Shown: positions 6,595 through 13,508 of the stretch, piece after piece
Layout: every line of letters begins with the position of its first letter
Position numbering within the stretch: position 1 is the stretch's first letter
Source of the DNA: Methanocalculus sp. MSAO_Arc2
Lineage (GTDB): Archaea > Halobacteriota > Methanomicrobia > Methanomicrobiales > Methanocorpusculaceae
Assembly: GCA_003838065.1 (NCBI GenBank)
Contig: QZAC01000049.1
Coordinates: 1-13,771, forward strand
Length of the DNA stretch: 13,771 bases
Reading direction: 5' to 3'
Notes under the pieces: model-generated
Seen by the model: the letters and a program-made list of their open reading frames with translations, nothing else
What the model was told of the DNA's origin: nothing
Databases searched by the model: none
Translations under genes and position numbers: made by a program

Positions 6595-7698
6595 TTGTTA
6601 TATAAAATTGATTACTACACAAAAGAAATGCTCTTTCTTTCAGCGCAGGAAAAATCAGACTGGCTCACTATGGCAGAGGAGATAGTCCGGACGGTTGCAT
6701 CCCCGGGAGTGTATGAGGGAAGTGTACGCTCAAATCTTTCTCCGGTGTTTTCCTATTATATCGGGACGTTCCTTGCTGCCCGCGGGCAATCTGATCGCTG
6801 CACTGAATGGCTCAGGGAAGCTGCCCTCACCGAGCATAGCGGACTCTTTTCCGCTGGTTTTCTCCTTGGTTTTCTCACGCGAAACCAGGGAGGGTTTTCC
6901 ATGCCTGCTGTTGCATTTCGAGAGCCTCTGGCATTCCTGCACTTTACAGGTATCCCTCTCATGCAGGAATCCAGAAAGAAGTTTATTGAAGAATCCGGGA
7001 AATCGCTGCCGCATTTTGATAAACCGTTGAGCGCCATGGATATTGGCTGCGGCGATGGTGGCCTCACTGTTGCATTGATGAAGCACCTTCAGGACATTGG
7101 GAAAGTGGATGAGATTGCACGAATACTCCTGATCGATTCTTCCCCCGCGATGCTTGATCTTGCAGAAAAGACTATCAGGTCAGCATTCCCGGATGTGCAT
7201 GTCAGCCTGGAGTGCAGTCGCATACAGGACTGTTCTGCCAGAATCAATCAGCATGTCGATCTCGCTCTGAGTTCGCTTGCATACCACCATATGCCGCTTG
7301 AAGAGAAGAGAATCCATCTTGAATACCTTAAACCCTGGATAGATAACTTTCTCCTCTTTGAGATGGATGCAAACAACGATACACCAGAGCTCTATTCCCC
7401 TGAGCTTGCCCTGTCTGTCTATCAGTCCTATGGAGGCATCGTTGATCGCACCTTCTCGTATGATGCCCCTGTTGAGGTGGCTGTCCAGAGCCTTGATCAG
7501 TTTCTTCTGACAGAAATCATTTCTTTCTTCACCGAGCCCCGGGGGATCCGGTCAGACTACCATATGCTCCAGAACCAGTGGTATGACCTGTTCACCGGCT
7601 GCCTCGGCCCCGAATTTTCACCCCGGTGCTGGTCTCCCTGTTATGCCGATGAGTATACATCACTCTTCCTGATGCATTTTGGTAATGATGATGCCTGA
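6595..7698 (+). CDS. Class I SAM-dependent methyltransferase with unassigned N-terminal domain
   Basis: A protein of up to 367 residues. The C-terminal half has a Rossmann methyltransferase core: motif I DIGCGDG (149-155), an acidic residue after strand 2 (LLIDSS, D181), and DLALSSLAYHHMP (222-234) in the position of motif IV. Residues 1-145 form an extra helical domain I cannot assign, and the region after 260 is also unusual, so the substrate is unknown. Start: a TAA stop sits directly upstream (6592-6594), so the longest frame begins at TTG 6595. GGTGAT at 6587-6592 is a matching Shine-Dalgarno site, though only 2 nt away. ATG 6628 and ATG 6670 are alternatives without such a site. It is followed by threonine ammonia-lyase on the same strand 104 nt on. 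The methyltransferase class is clear; the reaction is not. Confidence 0.85.
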   Translation: MLYKIDYYTKEMLFLSAQEKSDWLTMAEEIVRTVASPGVYEGSVRSNLSPVFSYYIGTFLAARGQSDRCTEWLREAALTEHSGLFSAGFLLGFLTRNQGGFSMPAVAFREPLAFLHFTGIPLMQESRKKFIEESGKSLPHFDKPLSAMDIGCGDGGLTVALMKHLQDIGKVDEIARILLIDSSPAMLDLAEKTIRSAFPDVHVSLECSRIQDCSARINQHVDLALSSLAYHHMPLEEKRIHLEYLKPWIDNFLLFEMDANNDTPELYSPELALSVYQSYGGIVDRTFSYDAPVEVAVQSLDQFLLTEIISFFTEPRGIRSDYHMLQNQWYDLFTGCLGPEFSPRCWSPCYADEYTSLFLMHFGNDDA

Positions 7699-7802
7699 GC
7701 ATGGCCCTCTTCTGCCGGCCAAACCTCATCATACGGAGATGTCATAGTTTTCAATCCGGCAGAATCGATCCGCTTTTCTTCCTGGAGGTACATTGCGCAT
7801 AT

Positions 7803-9002
7803 ATGCTTGCTCCTGTTGATATCTCTCTGGCAGAAGATCGGATTGCTTCATATATTCTGAAAACCCCGCTTGTCTATTCGCCCACCATTTCAAAAATGAC
7901 TGGATATGACGTGTATCTGAAGCTCGAAACGCTCCAGAAGGCAGGTTCATTTAAGATCCGGGGTGCAGCAAATGCTATCCTCAGCAGGAAAGACTCCATA
8001 GGTCCTGGAGGGGTTGTTGCAGCATCTGCAGGCAACCATGCCCAGGGTGTCGCCATTGCTGCCCGGGATACCGGATTGCGTGCGACAATTGTCATGCCTT
8101 CCGGATCGTCGGTTGCAAAACAGGAGGCGACCCGAAGCTATGGTGCAGAGATTGTCCTTGCCGGAAAAACCCTCCAGGATTCAGTGAGGTATGCACGGAT
8201 GCTTGAAGACAAGGGGCTTTTTTTTGTTCATCCTTATGACAACCATGACGTGATAGCTGGCGCAGGAACGATTGGCATTGAGATCCAGAGAGACCTCAAT
8301 GAGATTGATGCTGTGATTGTGCCTGTTGGAGGCGGGGGGCTGATCGCCGGTATTGCAACTGCTATCCGGGGTAATGGCGAAGACACCCGGATCATCGGTG
8401 TTCAGGCCGCTGCCTGTGATGCTGCATACAGGGCTTTTACATTTGAAAGCAGGGAGCTCGTGACGCCGAAACGATCAATTGCAGATGGCATTGCAGTTCC
8501 GATCATAGGCAAACATACCTTCCCAATAATCAGGGCGTATGTGGATGAGATGCATACCGTTTCAGAAGAAGAGATGACTCTTGCTATTCTCCTGTTGATT
8601 GAGCGGAAGCGAGTCATTGCAGAGGGTGCGGGATCGGCAGCACTTGCCCTTCTCCTATCCGGGCGGATTGCATTCCCTCCCGGCAGCCGGATCGTGCTCG
8701 TTATATCCGGGGGAAATATCGATCTCTCGCTTCTTGAGCGGGTTATCCACCAGGCGCAAATCCAGCGCGGGCGTGCGATAACGATTCATGTTGTGATCGA
8801 TGACATACCAGGATCCCTTGCACGGCTCCTTGGTATTATTGCGGATGCTGAGGGAAATATCCTGGATATCGCACATAAAAGAGACGAGAAGGGTCTCCAT
8901 CCATCTGAGATCAAAGTCGAGATCGAGATCGAGACCAGAGGGGTAGATCATCAGCAGAGGATCCGATCCGTCCTCTCTGATGCAGGATATTCTCCCGGAT
9001 AA
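7803..9002 (+). CDS. ilvA: Threonine ammonia-lyase (threonine dehydratase) with ACT domain
   Basis: PLP enzyme that deaminates threonine to 2-oxobutanoate and ammonia. The 399 residues show the fold-type II hallmarks: PLP lysine K51 in GSFKIRGA, SAGNHAQG (75-82), the phosphate-gripping loop VGGGGLIAG (175-183) and SGGN (302-305). A C-terminal ACT domain (about 324-399, IDDIPGSLARLLGII) suggests amino-acid feedback control. The frame is open back to an ATG at 7701, but the first 34 residues of that form do not look like the family. The ATG at 7803 gives the normal N-terminus and has GGAGGT at 7784-7789, 13 nt upstream, a rather long spacing. Many methanogens make 2-oxobutanoate through citramalate, so a catabolic or auxiliary role is possible. 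Its TAA directly abuts the metG stop. Confidence 0.92.
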   Translation: MLAPVDISLAEDRIASYILKTPLVYSPTISKMTGYDVYLKLETLQKAGSFKIRGAANAILSRKDSIGPGGVVAASAGNHAQGVAIAARDTGLRATIVMPSGSSVAKQEATRSYGAEIVLAGKTLQDSVRYARMLEDKGLFFVHPYDNHDVIAGAGTIGIEIQRDLNEIDAVIVPVGGGGLIAGIATAIRGNGEDTRIIGVQAAACDAAYRAFTFESRELVTPKRSIADGIAVPIIGKHTFPIIRAYVDEMHTVSEEEMTLAILLLIERKRVIAEGAGSAALALLLSGRIAFPPGSRIVLVISGGNIDLSLLERVIHQAQIQRGRAITIHVVIDDIPGSLARLLGIIADAEGNILDIAHKRDEKGLHPSEIKVEIEIETRGVDHQQRIRSVLSDAGYSPG

Positions 9003-11045
9003 TTACCGGATCTTTGTCCCGACAGCGACATCCTGGTCTGGTGTGAGGAGGGCGGCTTCATCGCCTGCTGCCAGGATCATCCCTCTGCTCTCTACACCAA
9101 ATATTGTTGCCGGCTCAAGGTTTACAACCATCACAACCGGTTTACCAACGAGTTCTTCAGGTGTATAGAATGGGCCAATACCAGCAACAACCTGTCTCTT
9201 CTCAGACCCGATATCGACCTGGATCTTTAAGAGTTTGTTTGACCCCTTCACCGGTTCAGCAACAAGAATTCGACCGATGCGGAGATCCATCCTGGAGAAA
9301 TCATCAATCGATAGTGTTGTTGTCTTCTCGTCCTGCTGTGGCTCTTGTTCCTTCTGCTGTTCATGCTTCTGCTGCTGTGGCTCTTGCTTCTTCTTTGCCG
9401 CCTCAATCCGTTCAATGAAGGTTTTTTCGAGTGAGGCGTACTGTTCGTCATCCAGTTTTGCAAAGAGCGGTGCAGCTTTCTTCAGTGATTGTCCGGTGAG
9501 GGGGAGTTCGCACTCATTGAGGTGGTGTTCTGTGATGGGAGTATCATACCCAAGCATCTCCCAGCAGGCTGCAGCGGATTTGGGTAACACCGGTTCCATC
9601 AGAAGAGCAACCGCTTTTACGATCTGAAGGCAGTCTGCTATGACTGACTCAGCACGGGGTCGGTCATCTTTGATCAGTTTCCAGGGCGCATTTTTCTGGA
9701 TGTAATTATTTCCAAACCCTGCAAGCCCCATAATCCCGTCCACTGCGGATTTGAACTCAAAAGCTCTGAAGGCAGAGTCGACCTGTTCTTTTGTTCTCCT
9801 GATCTCCTCGATAATACCCGGATCGGGTGGATTTGAAGGGATTCCACCAAGTTTGGCTTCTGCAAAGTAGAGTGAGCGGTATATAAAATTGCCAAGTGTA
9901 TTGACGATTTCATTGTTCACCCGCTCCTGGAATGCCTTCCAGGAGAAGTTTAGCTCTTTTGTATGGCTTGTGTAGCTGAGAAGGTAGTACCTGAGGTAGT
10001 CAGAAGGAAGGCCGACATCCAGGTAGTCCTCGTTTGCCCAGACAACGTAGCCCCGGGATTTTGAGAATTTCTGGTCCTCAATCTTGAGCATACCTGATGC
10101 AACAACGGCATCGGGGGTACCGTATCCTGCCGCATGAAGGAGAGCCGGCCAGAAGATGCAGTGGTGGTAGATGATGTCGGATCCGATGAAATGCGTTATA
10201 TCACCTTCGCCACACCAGTACGGCCTCCAGTTATCGTTATGAATGTCTGCCCATTCTTCGGTAAACGAGATATAGCCGATCGGTGCATCGACCCAGACAT
10301 AGACAACAAGTTCTTCATGGCCGGGGAACCTGACTCCCCAGTCCATGGTCCTTGTGATGCACCAGTCCCGAAGTTCGCTTTCGACCCAGCCAATAGCATA
10401 GTTCCTGGCGTTGAGTGTTCCATTCAAATGTTTCAGATATTCAAGCAGATAATCCCGGAACATACCAAGTTTAAAGAAGTAATGCTCCTGCTCGCGGTTC
10501 TCGGCTGCTGTCTGGCAGACCGTGCAGACGGGTTCACGTAACTCTCCAGGCTCAAGGTGGCGGCCACAACCCTGATCGCATTCATCCCCACGGGCATGTT
10601 TGCCACAATGGGGGCATGTACCCTCCACGTACCGGTCCGGGAGAGACCGCTCACAAGAGGTGCAGTAGCTCTGGCTGATTGTTTCGGGATATACATACCC
10701 GCGGTCGATAAGCCGCTGTATGATCGATTGCGTCCGCGCGTGGTTGGTTGCATCATCCGTCATGCCAAAATGATCGAAGATGACATCCATCCGCTCAAAC
10801 GTTTCCTTAAAATGGGTGTGATATCGCTCAGAGAGTTCACGCGGACTCACCTGTGCTTCTTCTGCTGAGACGACGATCGGGGTTCCATGGTTGTCTGACC
10901 CGCAGATAAAGAGAACGTTCTCTCCCGTTCTGCGGAGATATCGGACATAGCAGTCTGCAGGAACATACGTCCGCAGATGTCCGATATGGCATAACCCATT
11001 GGTATAGGGTAGTCCACACGTGACCAGTTTTGGTTTGCCACTCAT
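9003..11045 (-). CDS. metG: Methionyl-tRNA synthetase with C-terminal tRNA-binding domain
   Basis: Charges tRNA-Met with methionine in the cytoplasm. The 680 residues comprise a class I catalytic core with HIGH (20-23) and the KMSKS loop as KFSKS (326-330). Inserted zinc knuckles carry Cys pairs at about 128/131, 144/147, 156/160 and 174/177, the two-zinc archaeal form. An anticodon-binding helical domain follows to about 545. A low-complexity linker rich in Q, E and K (about 551-579) leads to a fused EMAP/Trbp111-type tRNA-binding domain (about 580-680, with MDLRIGRI and an E-S-R-G-M-I-L-A motif). The start is ATG 11045; the preceding in-frame codon is TTG. A TATA box centred 29-30 nt upstream implies an almost leaderless mRNA. 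The linker DNA contains a duplicated 15-bp segment. Complete and expected to be functional. Confidence 0.97.
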   Translation of the reverse strand: MSGKPKLVTCGLPYTNGLCHIGHLRTYVPADCYVRYLRRTGENVLFICGSDNHGTPIVVSAEEAQVSPRELSERYHTHFKETFERMDVIFDHFGMTDDATNHARTQSIIQRLIDRGYVYPETISQSYCTSCERSLPDRYVEGTCPHCGKHARGDECDQGCGRHLEPGELREPVCTVCQTAAENREQEHYFFKLGMFRDYLLEYLKHLNGTLNARNYAIGWVESELRDWCITRTMDWGVRFPGHEELVVYVWVDAPIGYISFTEEWADIHNDNWRPYWCGEGDITHFIGSDIIYHHCIFWPALLHAAGYGTPDAVVASGMLKIEDQKFSKSRGYVVWANEDYLDVGLPSDYLRYYLLSYTSHTKELNFSWKAFQERVNNEIVNTLGNFIYRSLYFAEAKLGGIPSNPPDPGIIEEIRRTKEQVDSAFRAFEFKSAVDGIMGLAGFGNNYIQKNAPWKLIKDDRPRAESVIADCLQIVKAVALLMEPVLPKSAAACWEMLGYDTPITEHHLNECELPLTGQSLKKAAPLFAKLDDEQYASLEKTFIERIEAAKKKQEPQQQKHEQQKEQEPQQDEKTTTLSIDDFSRMDLRIGRILVAEPVKGSNKLLKIQVDIGSEKRQVVAGIGPFYTPEELVGKPVVMVVNLEPATIFGVESRGMILAAGDEAALLTPDQDVAVGTKIR
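9333..9386. repeat. Direct repeat in metG linker
   Basis: The 15-bp sequence CTGCTGTGGCTCTTG occurs at 9333-9347 and 9372-9386, 39 bp (13 codons) apart and in frame. It encodes the repeated residues QEPQQ in the Q/E/K-rich linker. This looks like an in-frame tandem duplication in a flexible region. Confidence 0.8.
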
Positions 11046-11070
11046 CAATATGCTTTTTGCACCGGTATCC

Positions 11071-11078
11071 TATAAATA
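11071..11078 (-). promoter_or_regulatory. TATA box between metG and the divergent gene
   Basis: TATAAATA on the + strand reads TATTTATA on the minus strand, so it is a good TATA box both ways. Its centre is 29-30 nt upstream of the metG ATG (11045), an ideal distance for a leaderless or near-leaderless metG mRNA. For the + strand gene (ATG 11090) it is only 12 nt upstream, so a transcript from it would begin inside that gene. Confidence 0.65.
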
Positions 11079-11089
11079 CAGTGTGAGAT

Positions 11090-11821
11090 ATGGCCAAGCG
11101 GTTAAAGATCCCGGTTCGGTGCTTCGGATCAGATCCCGATGCTCCATCTGTCGCCGATCTCGCTGCCTGGGCGAAGAAGCGCACCGGGCTTGGTGGAGAT
11201 CTGACGACATTTTACCTGATGAGAACAATACAAGCGCAGAAAGGAGTGGATATTCCTGCTGCAGGTGGATGGTTCTACCTGGAGAGATGTGCAGCCGGCA
11301 TGCTCCCGGATACAACGCTTGATGATATCAAAGACGATATTGGTGCGGTAATATCTGTTGCAAGAAACCCATGGTGGTCGGTTCCGTCCCCCGCATCGAT
11401 CACACCCGATCCTGGTGAGGATGAGGTAATGGCATACCGGAATCTTCTCAGGAATATGCGCGATGCAGGAGTGTTTGGGCATGTAATTCTTACCGATCAG
11501 GCGCCACAACCGCTTGAGCTCGAACTGCTCACCGGACGAAGGTTCTTCTGGTACCTTGCATCCGTGAATGAAAACAGTCTGGAGAAGGTGCTTGAGATCC
11601 AGCGCGATATCGCGGTGCCGCCAAAAATACTCCCGCTGCTACACGATTTGATGGGTTCATATACGGTGCGGAAGGTGATCGTGATCGACCCCGGAGAGGG
11701 GGATCTCCGGCAGGCATTGGAACTTGTTGACTCAGATAATATTATGAGCGGAGGGTTTGCACCTGCGAATCATCCGACATACTGGGAGGAACTCATTTCA
11801 GGTTCGTTTCTCTTCCGATAG
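11090..11821 (+). CDS. Conserved-looking archaeal protein of unknown function
   Basis: A 243-residue soluble protein with mixed alpha/beta character. I do not recognise the family. Visible segments include an N-terminal basic stretch (MAKRLKIPVRCFG), a FYLMRTIQAQKG helix, hydrophobic strand-like runs (GAVISVARN, GVFGHVILTD, VRKVIVIDPGEGD) and a WYLASVNENSLEKVLEIQRD segment. There is no metal-binding cysteine pattern, signal peptide or membrane span. The frame has good coding character, and a TGA stop lies 6 nt before ATG 11090, so the start cannot be further upstream; GTGAGAT just before it is a poor Shine-Dalgarno match. It is divergent from metG (44-nt gap) and overlaps the DHH gene by 24 nt at the 3' end. 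A real gene is likely; the exact start is less sure. Confidence 0.75.
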   Translation: MAKRLKIPVRCFGSDPDAPSVADLAAWAKKRTGLGGDLTTFYLMRTIQAQKGVDIPAAGGWFYLERCAAGMLPDTTLDDIKDDIGAVISVARNPWWSVPSPASITPDPGEDEVMAYRNLLRNMRDAGVFGHVILTDQAPQPLELELLTGRRFFWYLASVNENSLEKVLEIQRDIAVPPKILPLLHDLMGSYTVRKVIVIDPGEGDLRQALELVDSDNIMSGGFAPANHPTYWEELISGSFLFR

Positions 11822-12805
11822 CTCTTCAGCGACGGTGACAAATCGGTCAAAGTGGGAGGTCTTTCCAAGGAGGAAGAAGGATACTTTGTCCCGGAAGGTG
11901 AAGGGAAATGATCCGCCGGATGCATTCGGGTGGCCGCCGCCAGAGAACTCTGCTGCAATGAGATGGGAAACAGGGGGATCTGACCGGAGTGAAAAGCGGC
12001 CGCTTTCCGAGACGATAACCTCGATATCGGTATTATATGTCTCCCTGATGGCAGCTGCGGTTTCGCTTGGATAATTATAGAGAGGGGCAAAGGCGATCCG
12101 AAACCTGCCGTCAAGCACCTTCGCCTTTCTGATGCTCTTTGCAATAGCAACATTTCGTTCTTTTTCGATTGTATCGAAGGTATCCCTGATCCAGTCATCC
12201 ATGAAGATGCCCTGCTCCAGTCGGTCGCGGAGGGGCCGGAGGTTCTTGTTGATCGATCCGATCTGGCCCAGAATGGCAGAACGCGGGTCTTTATGGGTCC
12301 AGAGGTCATAATCGCAGACGACCTGTGCGATTTCAACAGATATTGGATCATTGGGTGCCAGTGCCCGGGCGACAAGGCCGCACCCGCAGGTGGATGTATC
12401 GACGGTGAGTTCTTCGGTATAACGGGAAATATGCTCGATTTCGTTCTTTTTCCAGCGATGGTGGTCACGCCATATGATCTTCCAGCCAGCAGCCTTTGCG
12501 CGACGGGCGGCCTCTTCGATTCCCTTCTGGTATCCAAGGTCAGAAATAGAGATACGATCTCCTTTCCCGGGGATGTTAGCAATGGTGTTGAGGTTTCGGG
12601 TGAACCTGCCGACTGAAGAAAAGACGGTCAGAATCGAGTCGTGCCCATACGCCCGCCGGTGGATGGCATCGGCTCCCGCGGCATCCAGGTCGTTGTGTGT
12701 CAGGTGAATGATGTTGACCGTCCTGTTGTGTATCCGCTCTTCCAGGGTAGGCCCCTTCTCCTCCTGCCTCTTCATTTTCAAAGCGCTGCCAAAGGGCCAT
12801 CTCAT
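11798..12805 (-). CDS. DHH/DHHA1 family phosphoesterase (NrnA-like)
   Basis: Members of this family hydrolyse phosphodiester bonds in short RNAs, pAp or cyclic-dinucleotide products with Mn2+ in the cytoplasm. The 335 residues show the DHH-domain ligands in order: THNDLDAAGAD (36-46, the THxDxDG motif in variant form), SDLG (88-91), DHH (114-116) and CDYD (164-167). The DHHA1 substrate motif GGGHPNASGG is at 289-298. The N-terminal 30 residues are basic and not part of the domain. ATG 12805 is preferred: a minus-strand TATA-like CTTTATCAT (12836-12828) is about 27 nt upstream, implying a leaderless mRNA, which fits the absence of a Shine-Dalgarno site. ATG 12775 is an alternative. The 3' end overlaps the convergent unknown gene by 24 nt. 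The family is certain; the exact substrate is not. Confidence 0.92.
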   Translation of the reverse strand: MRWPFGSALKMKRQEEKGPTLEERIHNRTVNIIHLTHNDLDAAGADAIHRRAYGHDSILTVFSSVGRFTRNLNTIANIPGKGDRISISDLGYQKGIEEAARRAKAAGWKIIWRDHHRWKKNEIEHISRYTEELTVDTSTCGCGLVARALAPNDPISVEIAQVVCDYDLWTHKDPRSAILGQIGSINKNLRPLRDRLEQGIFMDDWIRDTFDTIEKERNVAIAKSIRKAKVLDGRFRIAFAPLYNYPSETAAAIRETYNTDIEVIVSESGRFSLRSDPPVSHLIAAEFSGGGHPNASGGSFPFTFRDKVSFFLLGKTSHFDRFVTVAEELSEEKRT

Positions 12806-12827
12806 GGATAATTATCTGTTCTGGGAA

Positions 12828-12836
12828 ATGATAAAG
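12828..12836 (-). promoter_or_regulatory. TATA-like box of DHH phosphoesterase gene
   Basis: Minus-strand CTTTATCAT is centred 27 nt upstream of the ATG at 12805, the spacing expected for leaderless archaeal transcription. Confidence 0.5.
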
Positions 12837-12860
12837 AGAGGCAATGGGGTATGAACCGGT

Positions 12861-12917
12861 GATGCAGTGATGAAACTGGACGAGGTTGTGAGGTGATACC
12901 ATTGGGATGCAGTGATG
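12861..12917. repeat. 12-bp direct repeat pair upstream of tRNA-Phe
   Basis: GATGCAGTGATG occurs exactly at 12861-12872 and 12906-12917, 45 bp apart, in the DNA between the DHH gene and tRNA-Phe. GGTGAT sequences lie near both copies. No gene longer than a few codons is present. Role unknown. Confidence 0.7.
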
Positions 12918-12960
12918 CTGTGATCTTATAAACCGATTAATCAGGTAACAAACGGATGTA

Positions 12961-12968
12961 TTAAATAT
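12961..12968 (+). promoter_or_regulatory. TATA box of tRNA-Phe
   Basis: TTAAATAT centred about 31 nt before the tRNA-Phe 5' end matches the position and composition of an archaeal TATA box. Confidence 0.55.
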
Positions 12969-12995
12969 CAATCCTGCCAATCTTTTAATCCGAAT

Positions 12996-13069
12996 GCCTC
13001 AGTAGCTCAGACTGGGAGAGCGCCAGACTGAAGATCTGGTTGTCCCCGGTTCAAATCCGGGCTGGGGCA
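12996..13069 (+). tRNA. tRNA-Phe (anticodon GAA)
   Basis: 74 nt forming a full cloverleaf: a 7-bp acceptor stem (GCCTCAG/CTGGGGC with one T-G pair), a D arm beginning GCTC, an anticodon stem CCAGA/TCTGG with loop CTGAAGA (anticodon GAA), and a T arm CCCGG-TTCAAAT-CCGGG. The discriminator is A; no CCA is encoded and no intron is present. Confidence 0.97.
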
Positions 13070-13077
13070 CTCCTGAA

Positions 13078-13088
13078 TTTTTTCTTTT
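13078..13088 (+). terminator. Oligo-T terminator of tRNA-Phe
   Basis: TTTTTTCTTTT starts 9 nt after the tRNA-Phe 3' end, the usual form of an archaeal oligo-T terminator. Confidence 0.7.
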
Positions 13089-13119
13089 CAAGACATACCA
13101 TCAACAAACCGTAGCATAG

Positions 13120-13143
13120 CTAACGTTCTGAACTAACGTTCTG
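13120..13143. repeat. Tandem 13-bp-period repeat (CTAACGTTCTG x2)
   Basis: Two exact copies of CTAACGTTCTG are separated by AA, giving a 13-bp period; the second is followed by GA. Each copy contains the palindrome AACGTT, so they could be paired protein-binding sites. Role unproven. Confidence 0.75.
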
Positions 13144-13350
13144 GATGTCGCCATGGTTGCTATTGAACGTGATAATTATCATCTGGTGGGTTAGGGCGTG
13201 ATGAGTAACAATCTGTTTCGCAACAACCCGATTGTCAACAGTCCGATTGTTCTTTTGATAATGTCCGATGAATACCTTTTTGGCTTAGAACATAGAGCAT
13301 CATTACACTATATCGTGTGGTCATAGATCTGCTCGTTATGGCGTTATATT

Positions 13351-13374
13351 CCACAGGATGATGTGTACCTGTGG
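13351..13374. repeat. 7-bp inverted repeat (hairpin)
   Basis: CCACAGG and CCTGTGG flank a 10-nt loop. No T tract follows on either side, so it is not an obvious terminator. Confidence 0.55.
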
Positions 13375-13508
13375 TTTCCATCCGCTCATGTAACTTATAC
13401 CGAAGATGCAAACGTCCAATGTATGTGGAGACAAAGGGGCATGAATGAGAACACAACGTGCAATATGAAGATTTTATGTAGTACATCAGGTTTTTTTGGT
13501 GATCTGAA

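Larger units (their letters stand above)
13089..13508. other. Repeat- and palindrome-rich intergenic region
   Basis: About 420 nt without a secure gene. It holds a tandem pair of CTAACGTTCTG (13120-13130 and 13133-13143), a perfect 12-bp palindrome TGATAATTATCA (13170-13181), and CCGATTGT twice (13228-13235, 13243-13250) with an inverted AACAATC (13207-13213). It also holds a near-palindrome ACACTATATCGTGT (13305-13318) and a 7-bp hairpin CCACAGG/CCTGTGG (13351-13357, 13368-13374). A 41-codon frame (13201-13326, beginning MSNNLFRNNPIV) overlaps some repeats and lacks a clear ribosome site. The stretch may carry operators for the downstream surface-protein gene or a small RNA or protein gene. 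Confidence 0.6.

Noticed and set aside
7701..7802. 34-residue N-terminal extension of threonine ammonia-lyase
   Set aside because: It does not resemble the family, has no ribosome site at 7701, and the ATG at 7803 gives the normal N-terminus.
8917..8935. GAGATC tandem repeat in ilvA
   Set aside because: It encodes an ordinary alternating beta strand of the ACT domain; short and unremarkable.
11083..11110. tRNA-like D-arm sequence (TGGCCAAGCGG) at the start of the unknown gene
   Set aside because: No acceptor, anticodon or T arm follows in register; the resemblance is chance.
11770..12582. 270-codon minus-strand frame in another phase of the DHH gene
   Set aside because: It overlaps the DHH/DHHA1 frame, which has all catalytic motifs, and is proline/serine/arginine-rich without motifs.
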